From: Acidianus hospitalis
Lineage (GTDB): Archaea > Thermoproteota > Thermoprotei_A > Sulfolobales > Sulfolobaceae
Reading direction: 5' to 3'
Length of the DNA: 64,000 nucleotides
NCBI GenBank assembly: GCA_046533895.1
Contig: JAWDOK010000004.1
Span: forward strand, 55,721 to 119,720
The translations under genes and the position numbers were made by a program. Positions 36,995 through 47,016 of this stretch are shown here, piece after piece. How positions within the stretch are numbered: position 1 is the stretch's first letter; every line of letters starts with the position of its first letter. Under the pieces are notes generated by a model, which did not search any database, was not told where the DNA came from, and worked only from the letters and a program-made list of their open reading frames with translations.

Positions 36995-38587
36995 GTGAAT
37001 AATTTGTCAGAGAAGTTTGCCAGTATTTCGCCTGCTGAGTTCTTTAAGAGGAATCCTGAACTGGCAGGATTCTCGAATCCTGCGAGGGCACTTTATCAAG
37101 CTTTAAGAGAAATGGTTGAAAATTCTCTTGATGCCACAGATGTTCACGAGATTTTACCTTCTATCAAGATTATAATGGACTTAATTGATCAAGAAAAACA
37201 AATTTACAAATTAACTGTTGAGGATAATGGGATAGGAATTCCGCCTCATGTCGTACCAGATGCATTTGGTAGAGTTCTTTACAGTTCAAAGTATGTCATT
37301 AGACAAACTAGAGGTATGTATGGATTAGGAGTAAAGGCTGCGGTTCTTTATAGCCAGATGTATCAAGATAGGCCAGTAGAAATAATGACCTCACCTATAA
37401 ATTCAAAGAGAATTTACTTTTTCAAATTGAAGATCGACGTAACAAAAAACGAGCCAATAATCTATGAAAGATCGTCAATTCTTAACGATAAAGGTTTTCA
37501 CGGAACGTCTGTTACATTGTATTTACTTGGAGACTGGCAGAGGTCTAAGGCTAGAATATATGAATATATTAAAAGAACTTACATTGTTGCGCCTTATGCA
37601 GAATTCTTCTTTAAAGATCCCGAAGGTAATGTTGTATATTATAAGAGGCTTACTACAAAAATTCCTGAACCACCAAAGGAAGTGAAACCTCACCCTTACG
37701 GTGTTGACATAGAATTATTAAAGAATATGATAGCAAAGCAAAAGAACGATTACGAAGTTAAAGATTTCTTAACTAAGGAATTCCAGAGCGTAGGAGATGT
37801 TACAGCGTTAAAAATACTCGAAATGGCTAAGATTAATCCTGATAAGAAGATAAAATCTTTGAAAGATGATGAGCTCGCAAGACTTACAGAAGCTATGAAA
37901 AAATTTGAAGATTTTAGACCTCCATCTCCTGACGCGCTATCTGTAATTGGAGCAGATCTTATAGAATTAAGCCTTAAAAATATGTTTAATCCGGAATTCG
38001 TTGCTGCACTTACAAGGAAGCCCAAGGCATACCAAGGTCATCCTTTCATAGTAGAAGTAGGAATTGCGTATGGCGGAGCTATACAACCAATGGACGAACC
38101 ACTAGTATTAAGGTATGCTAACAAGATTCCCTTAATTTATGATGAGAAATCTGATGTAATTTGGAAAGTTGTAGAAGAGATAGACTGGAAGAGGTATGGA
38201 ATAGAAGAAGAGCAAAAACCACTAGTAGTCATGGTTCACCTTTGCAGTACTAAAGTACCTTACAAGAGTGCAGGAAAAGAAAGCATTGCAGATGTTGAGG
38301 AAATAGAGAAGGAAATAAAGAATGGCATAATGGAGGTCTCCAGAAAGTTAAGATTATACATTTCAGAGAAAAAGAAGGAAGAAGAAGCAAGGAAGAAAAT
38401 GCTTACTTATCTTAAGTATATCCCAGAAATAGCCAGGAGTTTAGCCGTATTTGCTACCGACGATAAAAAAGAGTTAATTCCTAAAGTTCAAGATGAAATA
38501 CAATCAAAGCTTTTCGAAATAGTGAAAAAGAAGTTAGATGTAAAAGATGAAGAAGAATATAAAATGTATAAGGTGGAGGCGTTATGA
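36995..38587 (+). CDS. top6B: DNA topoisomerase VI subunit B
   Basis: The 530-residue GHKL ATPase subunit of the type IIB topoisomerase controls strand passage. ATP-site motifs are MVENSLDATDVHE (N box), VEDNGIGIPPH (G1) and RGMYGLGVKAAVLYSQM (G2). A helix-two-turn-helix and transducer domain follow. The start is a GTG at 36995, 22 bases after the deoxyhypusine synthase stop. The stop overlaps top6A by 4 bases (ATGA), the usual archaeal arrangement. Confidence 0.96.
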   Translation: MNNLSEKFASISPAEFFKRNPELAGFSNPARALYQALREMVENSLDATDVHEILPSIKIIMDLIDQEKQIYKLTVEDNGIGIPPHVVPDAFGRVLYSSKYVIRQTRGMYGLGVKAAVLYSQMYQDRPVEIMTSPINSKRIYFFKLKIDVTKNEPIIYERSSILNDKGFHGTSVTLYLLGDWQRSKARIYEYIKRTYIVAPYAEFFFKDPEGNVVYYKRLTTKIPEPPKEVKPHPYGVDIELLKNMIAKQKNDYEVKDFLTKEFQSVGDVTALKILEMAKINPDKKIKSLKDDELARLTEAMKKFEDFRPPSPDALSVIGADLIELSLKNMFNPEFVAALTRKPKAYQGHPFIVEVGIAYGGAIQPMDEPLVLRYANKIPLIYDEKSDVIWKVVEEIDWKRYGIEEEQKPLVVMVHLCSTKVPYKSAGKESIADVEEIEKEIKNGIMEVSRKLRLYISEKKKEEEARKKMLTYLKYIPEIARSLAVFATDDKKELIPKVQDEIQSKLFEIVKKKLDVKDEEEYKMYKVEAL

Positions 38588-39744
38588 GTGAATTCATATC
38601 AAAGGTTGATATAGAGGCCAGGAAAAGAGCAGCTGAAATATTGAAGAAAAAATTCCTAACTTTGCTAGATCAAATTAATAAAGGGGAACCATTAGTTTTG
38701 GAAATTCCTAAGAGAACTTTAAATAATACAGTATATGATGAAAATAGGAAATTACTTTTATTAGGAGAGGAAAAATTAAAGAGAAGTTTTCTAGATCTAA
38801 ACGAAGCGAGAAGATTTATGCAAACTACACTAATGGCAAGCATAATTTATGATGCCTTGGTCAATAATGAGTACCCAACTATACGTGACTTGTATTATAG
38901 AGGAAAGCACTCAATTGTATTAAAAGCACCTAACGGCAAGACATATGAGGAAAATACTTGGGACGAACAGAAGGAATCGGATAGCGTAATAGTAGACATT
39001 GAAGTATTTACCTCATTATTGAGAGAGGATATGCTAATACTAAGTAAAGAAAAAGGCAAAGTTGTAGGAGACATGAGGATAAGAAGTGGAAACGATGTTA
39101 TAGATCTAAGTAAAATGGGCCACGGCGCTTACTCCATCGAACCGACTCCGGATTTAATAGACTTCGTGGACGTTAAGGCAGACTTTGTACTAGTTGTAGA
39201 GAAAGATGCAGTATTCCAGCAACTTCACAGAGAAGGATTCTGGAAGAAATATAACGCAATTTTAGTTACAAGCGCTGGTCAACCAGATAGAGCTACAAGA
39301 AGATTCGTAAGGAGACTGAATGAGGAACTAAAATTACCAGTTTATATATTGACTGATGCCGATCCTTATGGATGGTACATTTATAGCGTATTTAGAATAG
39401 GCTCAATAAACTTATCTTATGAAAGTGAAAGGCTTGCTACACCCAATGCAAGGTTCTTAGGAGTATCCATGGGTGATATATTTGGTACTCCTAAGAAAAA
39501 GGCTTATTTAACTGAAAGGGAGAGAAATGCCTTCATCATAAAGGCAAAGGATTACGACATAAAGAGAGCATTAGAAATAAAGAATTATGAGTGGTTTAAA
39601 ACTAAAGCTTGGCAAGAGGAAATAAATATGTTCTTACAAAAGAAGGCCAAGCTAGAAATCGAAGCAATGGCTAGTAAGGGATTAAAGTTCCTCGCATTTC
39701 AGTATATTCCAGAAAAGATACAAACAAATGATTTTATTAGCTAA
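38584..39744 (+). CDS. top6A: DNA topoisomerase VI subunit A (Spo11-like)
   Basis: The 386-residue subunit cuts both DNA strands. The 5Y-CAP domain holds the catalytic Tyr in PTIRDLYYRGKHS (about residue 103-104). The toprim domain has VLVVEKDAVFQQLHREGFW and YILTDADPYGWYIY with the metal-binding Asp residues. It is homologous to Spo11 of meiosis. It forms a coupled pair with top6B. Length and motifs are complete. Confidence 0.96.
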   Translation: MSEFISKVDIEARKRAAEILKKKFLTLLDQINKGEPLVLEIPKRTLNNTVYDENRKLLLLGEEKLKRSFLDLNEARRFMQTTLMASIIYDALVNNEYPTIRDLYYRGKHSIVLKAPNGKTYEENTWDEQKESDSVIVDIEVFTSLLREDMLILSKEKGKVVGDMRIRSGNDVIDLSKMGHGAYSIEPTPDLIDFVDVKADFVLVVEKDAVFQQLHREGFWKKYNAILVTSAGQPDRATRRFVRRLNEELKLPVYILTDADPYGWYIYSVFRIGSINLSYESERLATPNARFLGVSMGDIFGTPKKKAYLTERERNAFIIKAKDYDIKRALEIKNYEWFKTKAWQEEINMFLQKKAKLEIEAMASKGLKFLAFQYIPEKIQTNDFIS

Positions 39745-39828
39745 ATCAGCCGAGACAGGTTATTTCATCAAATCAAAAATCTGGGGCTCTTCATTCAAAG
39801 AAGACTATTATATTATACTAAAAAATCT

Positions 39829-39987
39829 TTACTTCGCTTCTTCATCTATATATCCTAAAATTTCGTTAAAAGTATTCTTTTTACATACATTACAATAGAT
39901 GTAAATAGTCTTTTGTCTTCCTATATCAAAGCTAATGTTAAGTACTCTTTCAGTACCGCAAGATGTGCACTTGACTTTCCAACCCAT
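39829..39987 (-). CDS. Small zinc-ribbon protein
   Basis: A 52-residue protein, MGWKVKCTSCGTERVLNISF then DIGRQKTIYIYCNVCKKNTF. Two CxxC pairs (Cys7/Cys10 and Cys32/Cys35) form a clear zinc ribbon, and the tail is acidic (EILGYIDEEAK). It resembles ribbon proteins of the transcription and ribosome machinery, but I cannot name a family. It lies between top6A and aIF5A on the opposite strand and is easily missed because it is so short. Confidence 0.75.
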   Translation of the reverse strand: MGWKVKCTSCGTERVLNISFDIGRQKTIYIYCNVCKKNTFNEILGYIDEEAK

Positions 39988-40020
39988 ACAGTTTTAAGTT
40001 CCTTTGAAAATAATAAAACT

Positions 40021-40080
40021 GCTGTGAAGAGAGTATCCTACTGAAGCGATGATGAAGGGCCAAAGCTCGGAGCAATAAAC
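40021..40080 (+). ncRNA. Candidate box C/D sRNA upstream of aIF5A
   Basis: In order: a C-like GTGAAGA, a 10-base spacer, a perfect D' CTGA within CTACTGAAG, a perfect C' ATGATGA, a guide AGGGCCAAAGCT, and no clean D box (CGGAG). The internal CTGA-n-GATGATGA pair is the strongest clue. I found no rRNA complement in the window that obeys the D+5 rule. It ends about 45 bases before the aIF5A start. Confidence 0.4.
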
Positions 40081-40124
40081 ATAAGAGTTAAAAACTATCC
40101 AATAAATCTTGAGGATGGATAATC

Positions 40125-40520
40125 ATGGGTGTAAATTACGCCAAAGTGGGCGACTTAAAAGAAGGTAATTATATAGTTATAGATGGAGAACCTTGTAGAG
40201 TAGTTGAAATAACAAAAGCAAAAACTGGTAAACATGGTGCAGCAAAGGCTAACGTTGTTGCAGTAAGCATATTCACTGGAGCTAAAAAAACGCTAATGGC
40301 TCCAGTTGATGATCAAGTTGAAATTCCAATAATTGAAAAGCACGTAGGTCAAATATTAGCAGATATGGGTGATAAAATTCAAGTAATGGATATGGATACG
40401 TATGAGACTTTTGAGATGGAAAAACCAAAAGAAGAAGACTTGGCAAGTAAAATAAGACCTGGTGCAGAAGTAGAATATTGGACTATAATGGGGAGAAGAA
40501 AAATTGTAAGGGTAAAGTAA
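40125..40520 (+). CDS. aif5A: Translation factor aIF5A
   Basis: The 131-residue hypusine-containing factor helps ribosomes through difficult peptide bonds. The modification loop KAKTGKHGAAKANVV places the hypusine lysine at Lys36, followed by an OB-fold C-terminal domain. The modifying enzyme, deoxyhypusine synthase, is at 36037. srp54 begins one base after the stop, so the two are co-transcribed. Confidence 0.96.
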   Translation: MGVNYAKVGDLKEGNYIVIDGEPCRVVEITKAKTGKHGAAKANVVAVSIFTGAKKTLMAPVDDQVEIPIIEKHVGQILADMGDKIQVMDMDTYETFEMEKPKEEDLASKIRPGAEVEYWTIMGRRKIVRVK

Positions 40521-40521
40521 A

Positions 40522-41871
<1,350 letters not shown>

Positions 41872-42897
41872 ATTATTAAAAAAATATCCCCTTTGTGACA
41901 GTTGCTTAGGTAGATGTTTTGCTAAATTAGGCTATAGGTTTGCAAATAAAGAAAGAGGTAAAGCAATAAAGACTTACTTAGTTCTAGAACTTGATAGGAA
42001 AATTAAAGATCACGAGTTAGAAGACCTTAATGAAATTAAGGAAATTCTTTTCAACATGGGAAAGGAGTATTCTGGGATATTTGAGATATACTTTTCCAAC
42101 GAAAAATTTCAAGAAAGAACTTGTTATATTTGTAATTCGGAAATTGAGGAAATAAAAGAGGACTTTTTTAAAAAAGCCCTAGATTTTCTCAAGAAACGAG
42201 GTAAGGTAAAGTACGTATTAGGAGTAAAGCTCTCAGAACAACTGTCAAGGCTGGAAAACGAATTCATTTTCAGCAACGGGCTGATATACTACGAAAGCAT
42301 AAGGAATGAAATAAAGAGAGAAGTAGGTAAAATGCTAGCAAAAGAAGGTTATGAGCCGTGCATTGAAAATCCAGATATTGATATAATTTATGATTTGGGA
42401 ACTAGAAGCATCTATACTATATCAAAAAAGTACAAAATGCTATACTTATATTCTAGGTTATCTAGAAGAGTACCTATATCAAGTTGGTATGGAAAAGATT
42501 CGCTGGAAGAAGAATTTAACGGAAAAGAGATCCTTGTTCCCTTTACAGAACCTTCTGAAGTAAGAATACTTGACGAATATCCATTAATAATCTCAGATGA
42601 AGATAGGGAGAAAATAGAGCTCAAAGGATACTTTATGAGAAAAATTGGGAAAATAGCTGGAAGAGAGATATCTGCAATAATGACTGCTAAGCCAGAAAAG
42701 AGAATTTATTCAGTTCTTATTTATTCAAAAGAAGAAATAGGAGAAAGGGTGCTAGGAAATATTAGACTTTTAACAGTTGAAGCTAGAGATTTTAAAGAAT
42801 TAAAGGAAAAATTAAAAGATATAAAAGGAGAGATAATTTCCATAGACCTTATAGAAAGTGAAGGAAAACACAAAATTTTAGAAAACAAACTAACCCT

Positions 42898-43761
42898 ATG
42901 ATCGGTTTAATAGGCTTAGGAGTAATGGGTTGGAGAATAGGAGCAAACTTGGCTAACGATAAAAAATTAGATATTGTATGGGACAGAAATGAAGAAAAAA
43001 GGAAAGAGTTCGCTAAAAAGTATAACGTTAAAGAGGCTAAGACTCCGCAAGAATTGGTTCAGTCTTCTGATATTATAATCTCAATGCTTGCAGACGATAA
43101 TGCGGTAAATTCAGTAATTTCCCCGTTAGTACAGCTAATGAAAGGAAAAATACTAATAGATATGTCAACAATTTCTCCTTCACTTAGTGTAACCTTAGCA
43201 AATAAAATTAAGGAAAACGGAGGAGTAATGTACGATGCACCAGTTATAGGGACTTCAGTATTTGTAGAACAAAAGAAGATCACTGTATTAGTAGGAGGTC
43301 CTAAAGAGCATTTTGATAAAGTAAAGGATTTACTATCATCGACGTCCAGTAATATAGTGTATATGGGAGATAACGGCTTTGGTCTTTATTCAAAATTAGT
43401 AAATAATCTTTTGTTAGGAGCATATGCAGTTGCCTTAGCTGAAGCATATAATTTTGGAGTAAAAAGTGGTCTTGATAAAGATAAAGTCGCTAAAGTTTTG
43501 ATGGAATTAAGTAGTGCAAAGTCTCCAACGTCAGAAATTAAAACTCCAAAAATGGTTAGCGGAGATTACTCAACTCAATTCGCTACAAAGCACATGAGAA
43601 AAGATTTAGAAATAATACAAAGAGAAGCACAGAATTTGAAGGTAATAACTCCCATGTCGTCATTAGCTTTACAATTTTATAGAATGGCAGAGGCATTAGG
43701 CTACTCAGAAAGCGACTATATATCTGTCATAGAGATATTCAAAAAACTATCACCTAGCTAA
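42898..43761 (+). CDS. NAD(P)-dependent beta-hydroxyacid dehydrogenase (3-hydroxyisobutyrate dehydrogenase family)
   Basis: The 287-residue Rossmann-fold oxidoreductase has the nucleotide loop IGLIGLGVMGWRIGANLAN, a substrate-binding stretch YDAPVIGTSVFVEQKK and the catalytic-Lys helix GLYSKLVNNLLLGAYAVAL. The family includes 3-hydroxyisobutyrate, tartronate-semialdehyde and succinic-semialdehyde reductases, and the substrate cannot be told here. Its start overlaps the Pus10-like gene by 4 bases. The 3' end overlaps the convergent glycosyltransferase by 12 bases. Confidence 0.85.
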   Translation: MIGLIGLGVMGWRIGANLANDKKLDIVWDRNEEKRKEFAKKYNVKEAKTPQELVQSSDIIISMLADDNAVNSVISPLVQLMKGKILIDMSTISPSLSVTLANKIKENGGVMYDAPVIGTSVFVEQKKITVLVGGPKEHFDKVKDLLSSTSSNIVYMGDNGFGLYSKLVNNLLLGAYAVALAEAYNFGVKSGLDKDKVAKVLMELSSAKSPTSEIKTPKMVSGDYSTQFATKHMRKDLEIIQREAQNLKVITPMSSLALQFYRMAEALGYSESDYISVIEIFKKLSPS

Positions 43762-44817
43762 AATTTTTGATAATCTTTCATTAAATTTGTCAAAAGAGAA
43801 ATATAAAGATACGTCCCTAAAGTCGTTTTCATACTTGGAGGCTTCAATTATAGCATTTACAGCCTCTTCCACATTAGAGTACCCAAAACCGTATTTCCCT
43901 TCTTTTACAATATCTAGCCAAGCACCACCGCTTTTATGGACTACCGGAATTAATCCTGCAGACATTGCTTCAACAATACTTATTCCAAAATGCTCATTAA
44001 CTTTAGGATGAAAGTAAACCTTTGCTTTACTCAAATAATTAACTATATCGTCGTGAGTAAAATCTTCTACAATTTTTACATTGCCTAACTTTCCTGAAAT
44101 ACTCTTAACTTCTTCAAGGTATTTCTTGCTCCTGCCTGAAGAGCCCAATAAAACAAAAGTGAAATCCTTAAGAGCTTTAGCTACGGAAAACAAGTTCTCA
44201 AGGTTCTTCTCTGGAGCAATTCTAGAAATGCTTAAAACGAGCTTTGGATCTCTATTTCCCTTAATTTTCAAATATTCCTCAACTTCAACTGGAGGATAAA
44301 GTACCTCGTAAGAATATCCAGAAAGCTCCAAAATTTTCCCAGTCCAAGTAGAATTTACTAACAATTTACTCTTGCTTTTGGAAAAGAAAATTCTGTGGAC
44401 ATATTTATAAGGCAAGAAATAAGTCCTCATTTTCCTATTTTTAACATAAGGCTCGTTATCTTCAGCATTAATTATCTTCAAGTTATCAGTTAAAGACCAA
44501 GGGAAGTGAATATAACTATAATCGGCGTTAGTTATATCTCCTATAGTACTAAAAGTGTTCCCTGGCCTCGTTAACATGCTAGTAAAAAGGGCCTTATAAA
44601 GGCCAAATTTTATAGGAAATTTCTTTACTACAATTTCATCCGGCATTACGAAATTTTTATCCCATTTTTTTACCTTCTCCACATCTATGTGAAGTGTAAC
44701 TAACTTAACCTTGAACCCTATGGATTTTAATGTATTTAAGACTGCAATTGCAACTCTCTCGCTACCTCCTAGTACCTCAAAGCTATGGTGATATAAAGTA
44801 AATTCTACCACGAACAT
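43750..44817 (-). CDS. Glycosyltransferase family 4 (ALG11-like)
   Basis: The 355-residue retaining glycosyltransferase has an N-terminal acceptor domain with HHSFEVLGGSERVAIAVLNT. The GT-B donor domain has VLSISRIAPEKNLENLFSVA and the EX7E-type motif NEHFGISIVEAMSAGLIPV. A STWTGKILELSGY segment resembles ALG11-type mannosyltransferases. A role in N-glycan or glycolipid assembly at the membrane is plausible but the sugar is unknown. It is divergent from the SDR gene at 44845 with a 27-base gap. Confidence 0.82.
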   Translation of the reverse strand: MFVVEFTLYHHSFEVLGGSERVAIAVLNTLKSIGFKVKLVTLHIDVEKVKKWDKNFVMPDEIVVKKFPIKFGLYKALFTSMLTRPGNTFSTIGDITNADYSYIHFPWSLTDNLKIINAEDNEPYVKNRKMRTYFLPYKYVHRIFFSKSKSKLLVNSTWTGKILELSGYSYEVLYPPVEVEEYLKIKGNRDPKLVLSISRIAPEKNLENLFSVAKALKDFTFVLLGSSGRSKKYLEEVKSISGKLGNVKIVEDFTHDDIVNYLSKAKVYFHPKVNEHFGISIVEAMSAGLIPVVHKSGGAWLDIVKEGKYGFGYSNVEEAVNAIIEASKYENDFRDVSLYFSFDKFNERLSKILAR

Positions 44818-44844
44818 TTATTCTAAAACGATAATTAAAAACCT

Positions 44845-45618
44845 ATGAAGAGGGCACTAATAACAGCCTCAAGTGAAGGCATTGGAAAAGGAATAGCTAA
44901 AGCTTTGGCAAAGCAAAGTTTCTCACTAGTCATAACTTCCAGATCTGAGGAAAAAGTAAAGAAGGCAGTTGAAGAACTAAGAGCAATTAATCCTTCAATT
45001 TGGGGAAAAACCTCAGATATGACAAACCTAAAAAGTTTAGAAGAGCTAGTATCTTTTTCCATTGATAAGATGGGCGGAATAGATCTACTTGTTGTAAACA
45101 CTGGAAATCCCAGCAAAGAGCCTTCACTCTTTGAAGAAACTACAGACGAAGATTGGGAATATTCAGTAAAATTATATCTATTGAGCGCAGTAAAACTGAC
45201 TAAATTAGTCCTACCTAAAATGAAGGAACAGTGCTTCGGTAGAATAATCTACTTATCATCATGGACTATAAAGGAACCACAGGATATATTTGTTTTAGCC
45301 GACGTTTCAAGGGCTCCATTAATACAGTTAGCTAAAATTCTATCAAAGGATTATGGTAAGTATAATATTACCTTCAACGTAATTTTAATGGGTAGTTTTA
45401 ACACTCCAGGAGCAAGGAGAGGAATTGAAAGATTGGCAAAAGTTAGGAAGAAATCTTTCGAAGAAGTATGGAAAGAAGAAGTACTTGACAGAATACCCTT
45501 AGGAAGAATAGGAGATCCGGAGAAAGATTTAGGAAAACTAATCCTTTTCCTTTATGACTCCGATTACATTACTGGCACGTCAATATTAATAGACGGCGGA
45601 AATACCAGGGCAGTATAG
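44845..45618 (+). CDS. Short-chain dehydrogenase family protein with atypical active site
   Basis: The 257-residue SDR-fold protein has the cofactor loop ITASSEGIGKGIAKALA, the NTG strand (VVNTGNPSKEP), IIYLSSW with the usual Ser, and the C-terminal ITGTSILIDGGN. The usual YxxxK is replaced: the aligned segment reads ADVSRAPLIQLAKIL, with no Tyr and Arg for Lys. A subgroup of FabG-like SDRs has this change, so it may be a diverged enzyme or a binding protein. The substrate is unknown. Confidence 0.8.
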   Translation: MKRALITASSEGIGKGIAKALAKQSFSLVITSRSEEKVKKAVEELRAINPSIWGKTSDMTNLKSLEELVSFSIDKMGGIDLLVVNTGNPSKEPSLFEETTDEDWEYSVKLYLLSAVKLTKLVLPKMKEQCFGRIIYLSSWTIKEPQDIFVLADVSRAPLIQLAKILSKDYGKYNITFNVILMGSFNTPGARRGIERLAKVRKKSFEEVWKEEVLDRIPLGRIGDPEKDLGKLILFLYDSDYITGTSILIDGGNTRAV

Positions 45619-45751
45619 TTTACAGAATATACTCTATATCCATTAATTCAACAACTACTATTTTCTCTATAAGAGTAATACTTTGAGGGAATCCTTCACT
45701 ATTACCCTTGAAGGATTAATGGGATTAACAATTAGAACACTCATGGAAAGG

Positions 45752-45759
45752 TTTTTAAC
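45752..45759 (+). promoter_or_regulatory. TATA box of cren7
   Basis: TTTTTAAC is centred about 30 bases before the cren7 ATG at 45785, predicting a short leader of a few bases. Confidence 0.4.
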
Positions 45760-45784
45760 CTAAGTACCTCAACATAAAATTGAC

Positions 45785-45964
45785 ATGAGCTCTAAAAAGG
45801 CAATAAAAGTAAAAACCCCATCTGGAAAAGAAGTAGAGTTAGCTCCAGAGAAAGCTTGGTCATTAGCACCAAAGGGAAGGAAAGGAGTAAAAATAGGATT
45901 ATTTAAAGATCCAGAAACAGGAAAGTACTTCAGAAGGAAATTACCAGACGACTATCAAATCTAA
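45785..45964 (+). CDS. cren7: Chromatin protein Cren7
   Basis: The 59-residue protein, MSSKKAIKVKTPSGKEVELA then PEKAWSLAPKGRKGVKIGLF and KDPETGKYFRRKLPDDYQI, is an almost textbook Cren7. Cren7 is the crenarchaeal DNA-bending chromatin protein with an SH3-like fold that binds the minor groove without sequence specificity. The gene has its own TATA box and stands alone before pyrH. Confidence 0.96.
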   Translation: MSSKKAIKVKTPSGKEVELAPEKAWSLAPKGRKGVKIGLFKDPETGKYFRRKLPDDYQI

Positions 45965-45989
45965 ACTTTTTTACCGTACTTTTCTTCTT

Positions 45990-46676
45990 ATGTTGATGAA
46001 ACTCATCTTAAAATTAAGTGGAAAAATATTTGACGAAGAAGACCCACAAAAACTACTCACATTGAAGGAAGTAGTAAAAGAGCTCGTAAACGAAGGAAAT
46101 AGGGTAGGAATAGTAACCGGAGGAGGAAGTACTGCAAGGAAGTACATATCCTTAGCTAGAAAGATGGGTTCAAACGAAGCTTACCTAGATTTATTAGGCA
46201 TATGGGCTTCAAGGTTAAACGCTTACTTAGTTGTTTTCTCTTTAAACGACTTAGCATACATGAAAGTTCCAGAAAGCCTTGAAGACTTTATCCAAGCTTG
46301 GTCTTACGGAAAAGTAGTAGTAACCGGAGGTTTCCAGCCAGGACAGTCAACTGCCGCAGTTTCAGCTTTAGTAGCAGAAGCTTCCAACGCAGACTTATTA
46401 ATAATAGCAACGAACGTTGACGGAGTTTACGATAGAGACCCTAGAATATATAAAGACGCTAGGCTATTGACAAAAATTAACACAGAGAAGTTAAAGGAAA
46501 TTTTAGAAGGAACGCAATCAGTAAAAGCTGGGACTTACGAACTGCTAGATCCTATGGCAATAAAAATCGTTGAAAGATCCAAGATTAAGGTCATAGTTAT
46601 GAACTACAATAAGTTAGGAAAACTAAAAGATATAATAGCCGGGAAAGAAATTTCAACCTTAGTGGAGCCAGAATAA
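45990..46676 (+). CDS. pyrH: Uridylate kinase (UMP kinase)
   Basis: The 228-residue amino-acid-kinase-fold enzyme phosphorylates UMP to UDP in pyrimidine synthesis. Motifs are LILKLSGKIFDEED, IVTGGGSTARKYI, GGFQPGQSTAAVSALVAE and IATNVDGVYDRDPR. An ATG six bases downstream (MKLILKLSGK) is an equally good start. The stop shares a base with the next ATG (TAATG), so the small gene that follows is translationally coupled. Confidence 0.93.
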   Translation: MLMKLILKLSGKIFDEEDPQKLLTLKEVVKELVNEGNRVGIVTGGGSTARKYISLARKMGSNEAYLDLLGIWASRLNAYLVVFSLNDLAYMKVPESLEDFIQAWSYGKVVVTGGFQPGQSTAAVSALVAEASNADLLIIATNVDGVYDRDPRIYKDARLLTKINTEKLKEILEGTQSVKAGTYELLDPMAIKIVERSKIKVIVMNYNKLGKLKDIIAGKEISTLVEPE

Positions 46677-46951
46677 TGTCAGTCCTAGATCAAGAGGAAT
46701 TTATACAATTAAGAAAATTTAAGGGAAAGGCGGATAAAGAAGAATTACAGAAAATATTAGAGGAAATTGAAGAACAAGTTAATAAAGGGGTATCATTACG
46801 CTCATCAATAATTTTCACTTACGCAAATTACGTTGAAGAAGTAAAGAAAAATAGGGATTTTTATAATTTGATCTCAACAATTTTGGAGAAATATTCACCA
46901 AAATTGGGCGTAGAGAACGTAACAGAATTAATAATTAACACACTATCATAG
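46676..46951 (+). CDS. Small helical hypothetical protein coupled to pyrH
   Basis: The 91-residue, highly charged helical protein starts MSVLDQEEFIQLRKFKGKAD. I recognise no family and it has no cysteines or membrane helix. It is fused to pyrH by a TAATG junction, suggesting balanced expression. Any functional link with UMP kinase is inference. Confidence 0.6.
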   Translation: MSVLDQEEFIQLRKFKGKADKEELQKILEEIEEQVNKGVSLRSSIIFTYANYVEEVKKNRDFYNLISTILEKYSPKLGVENVTELIINTLS

Positions 46952-47016
46952 TTCGAAGAAAAAACTACTCATTACAGTGCAACTTATATTGCCTTTCCAA
47001 AGATAGAGATTTTTAG

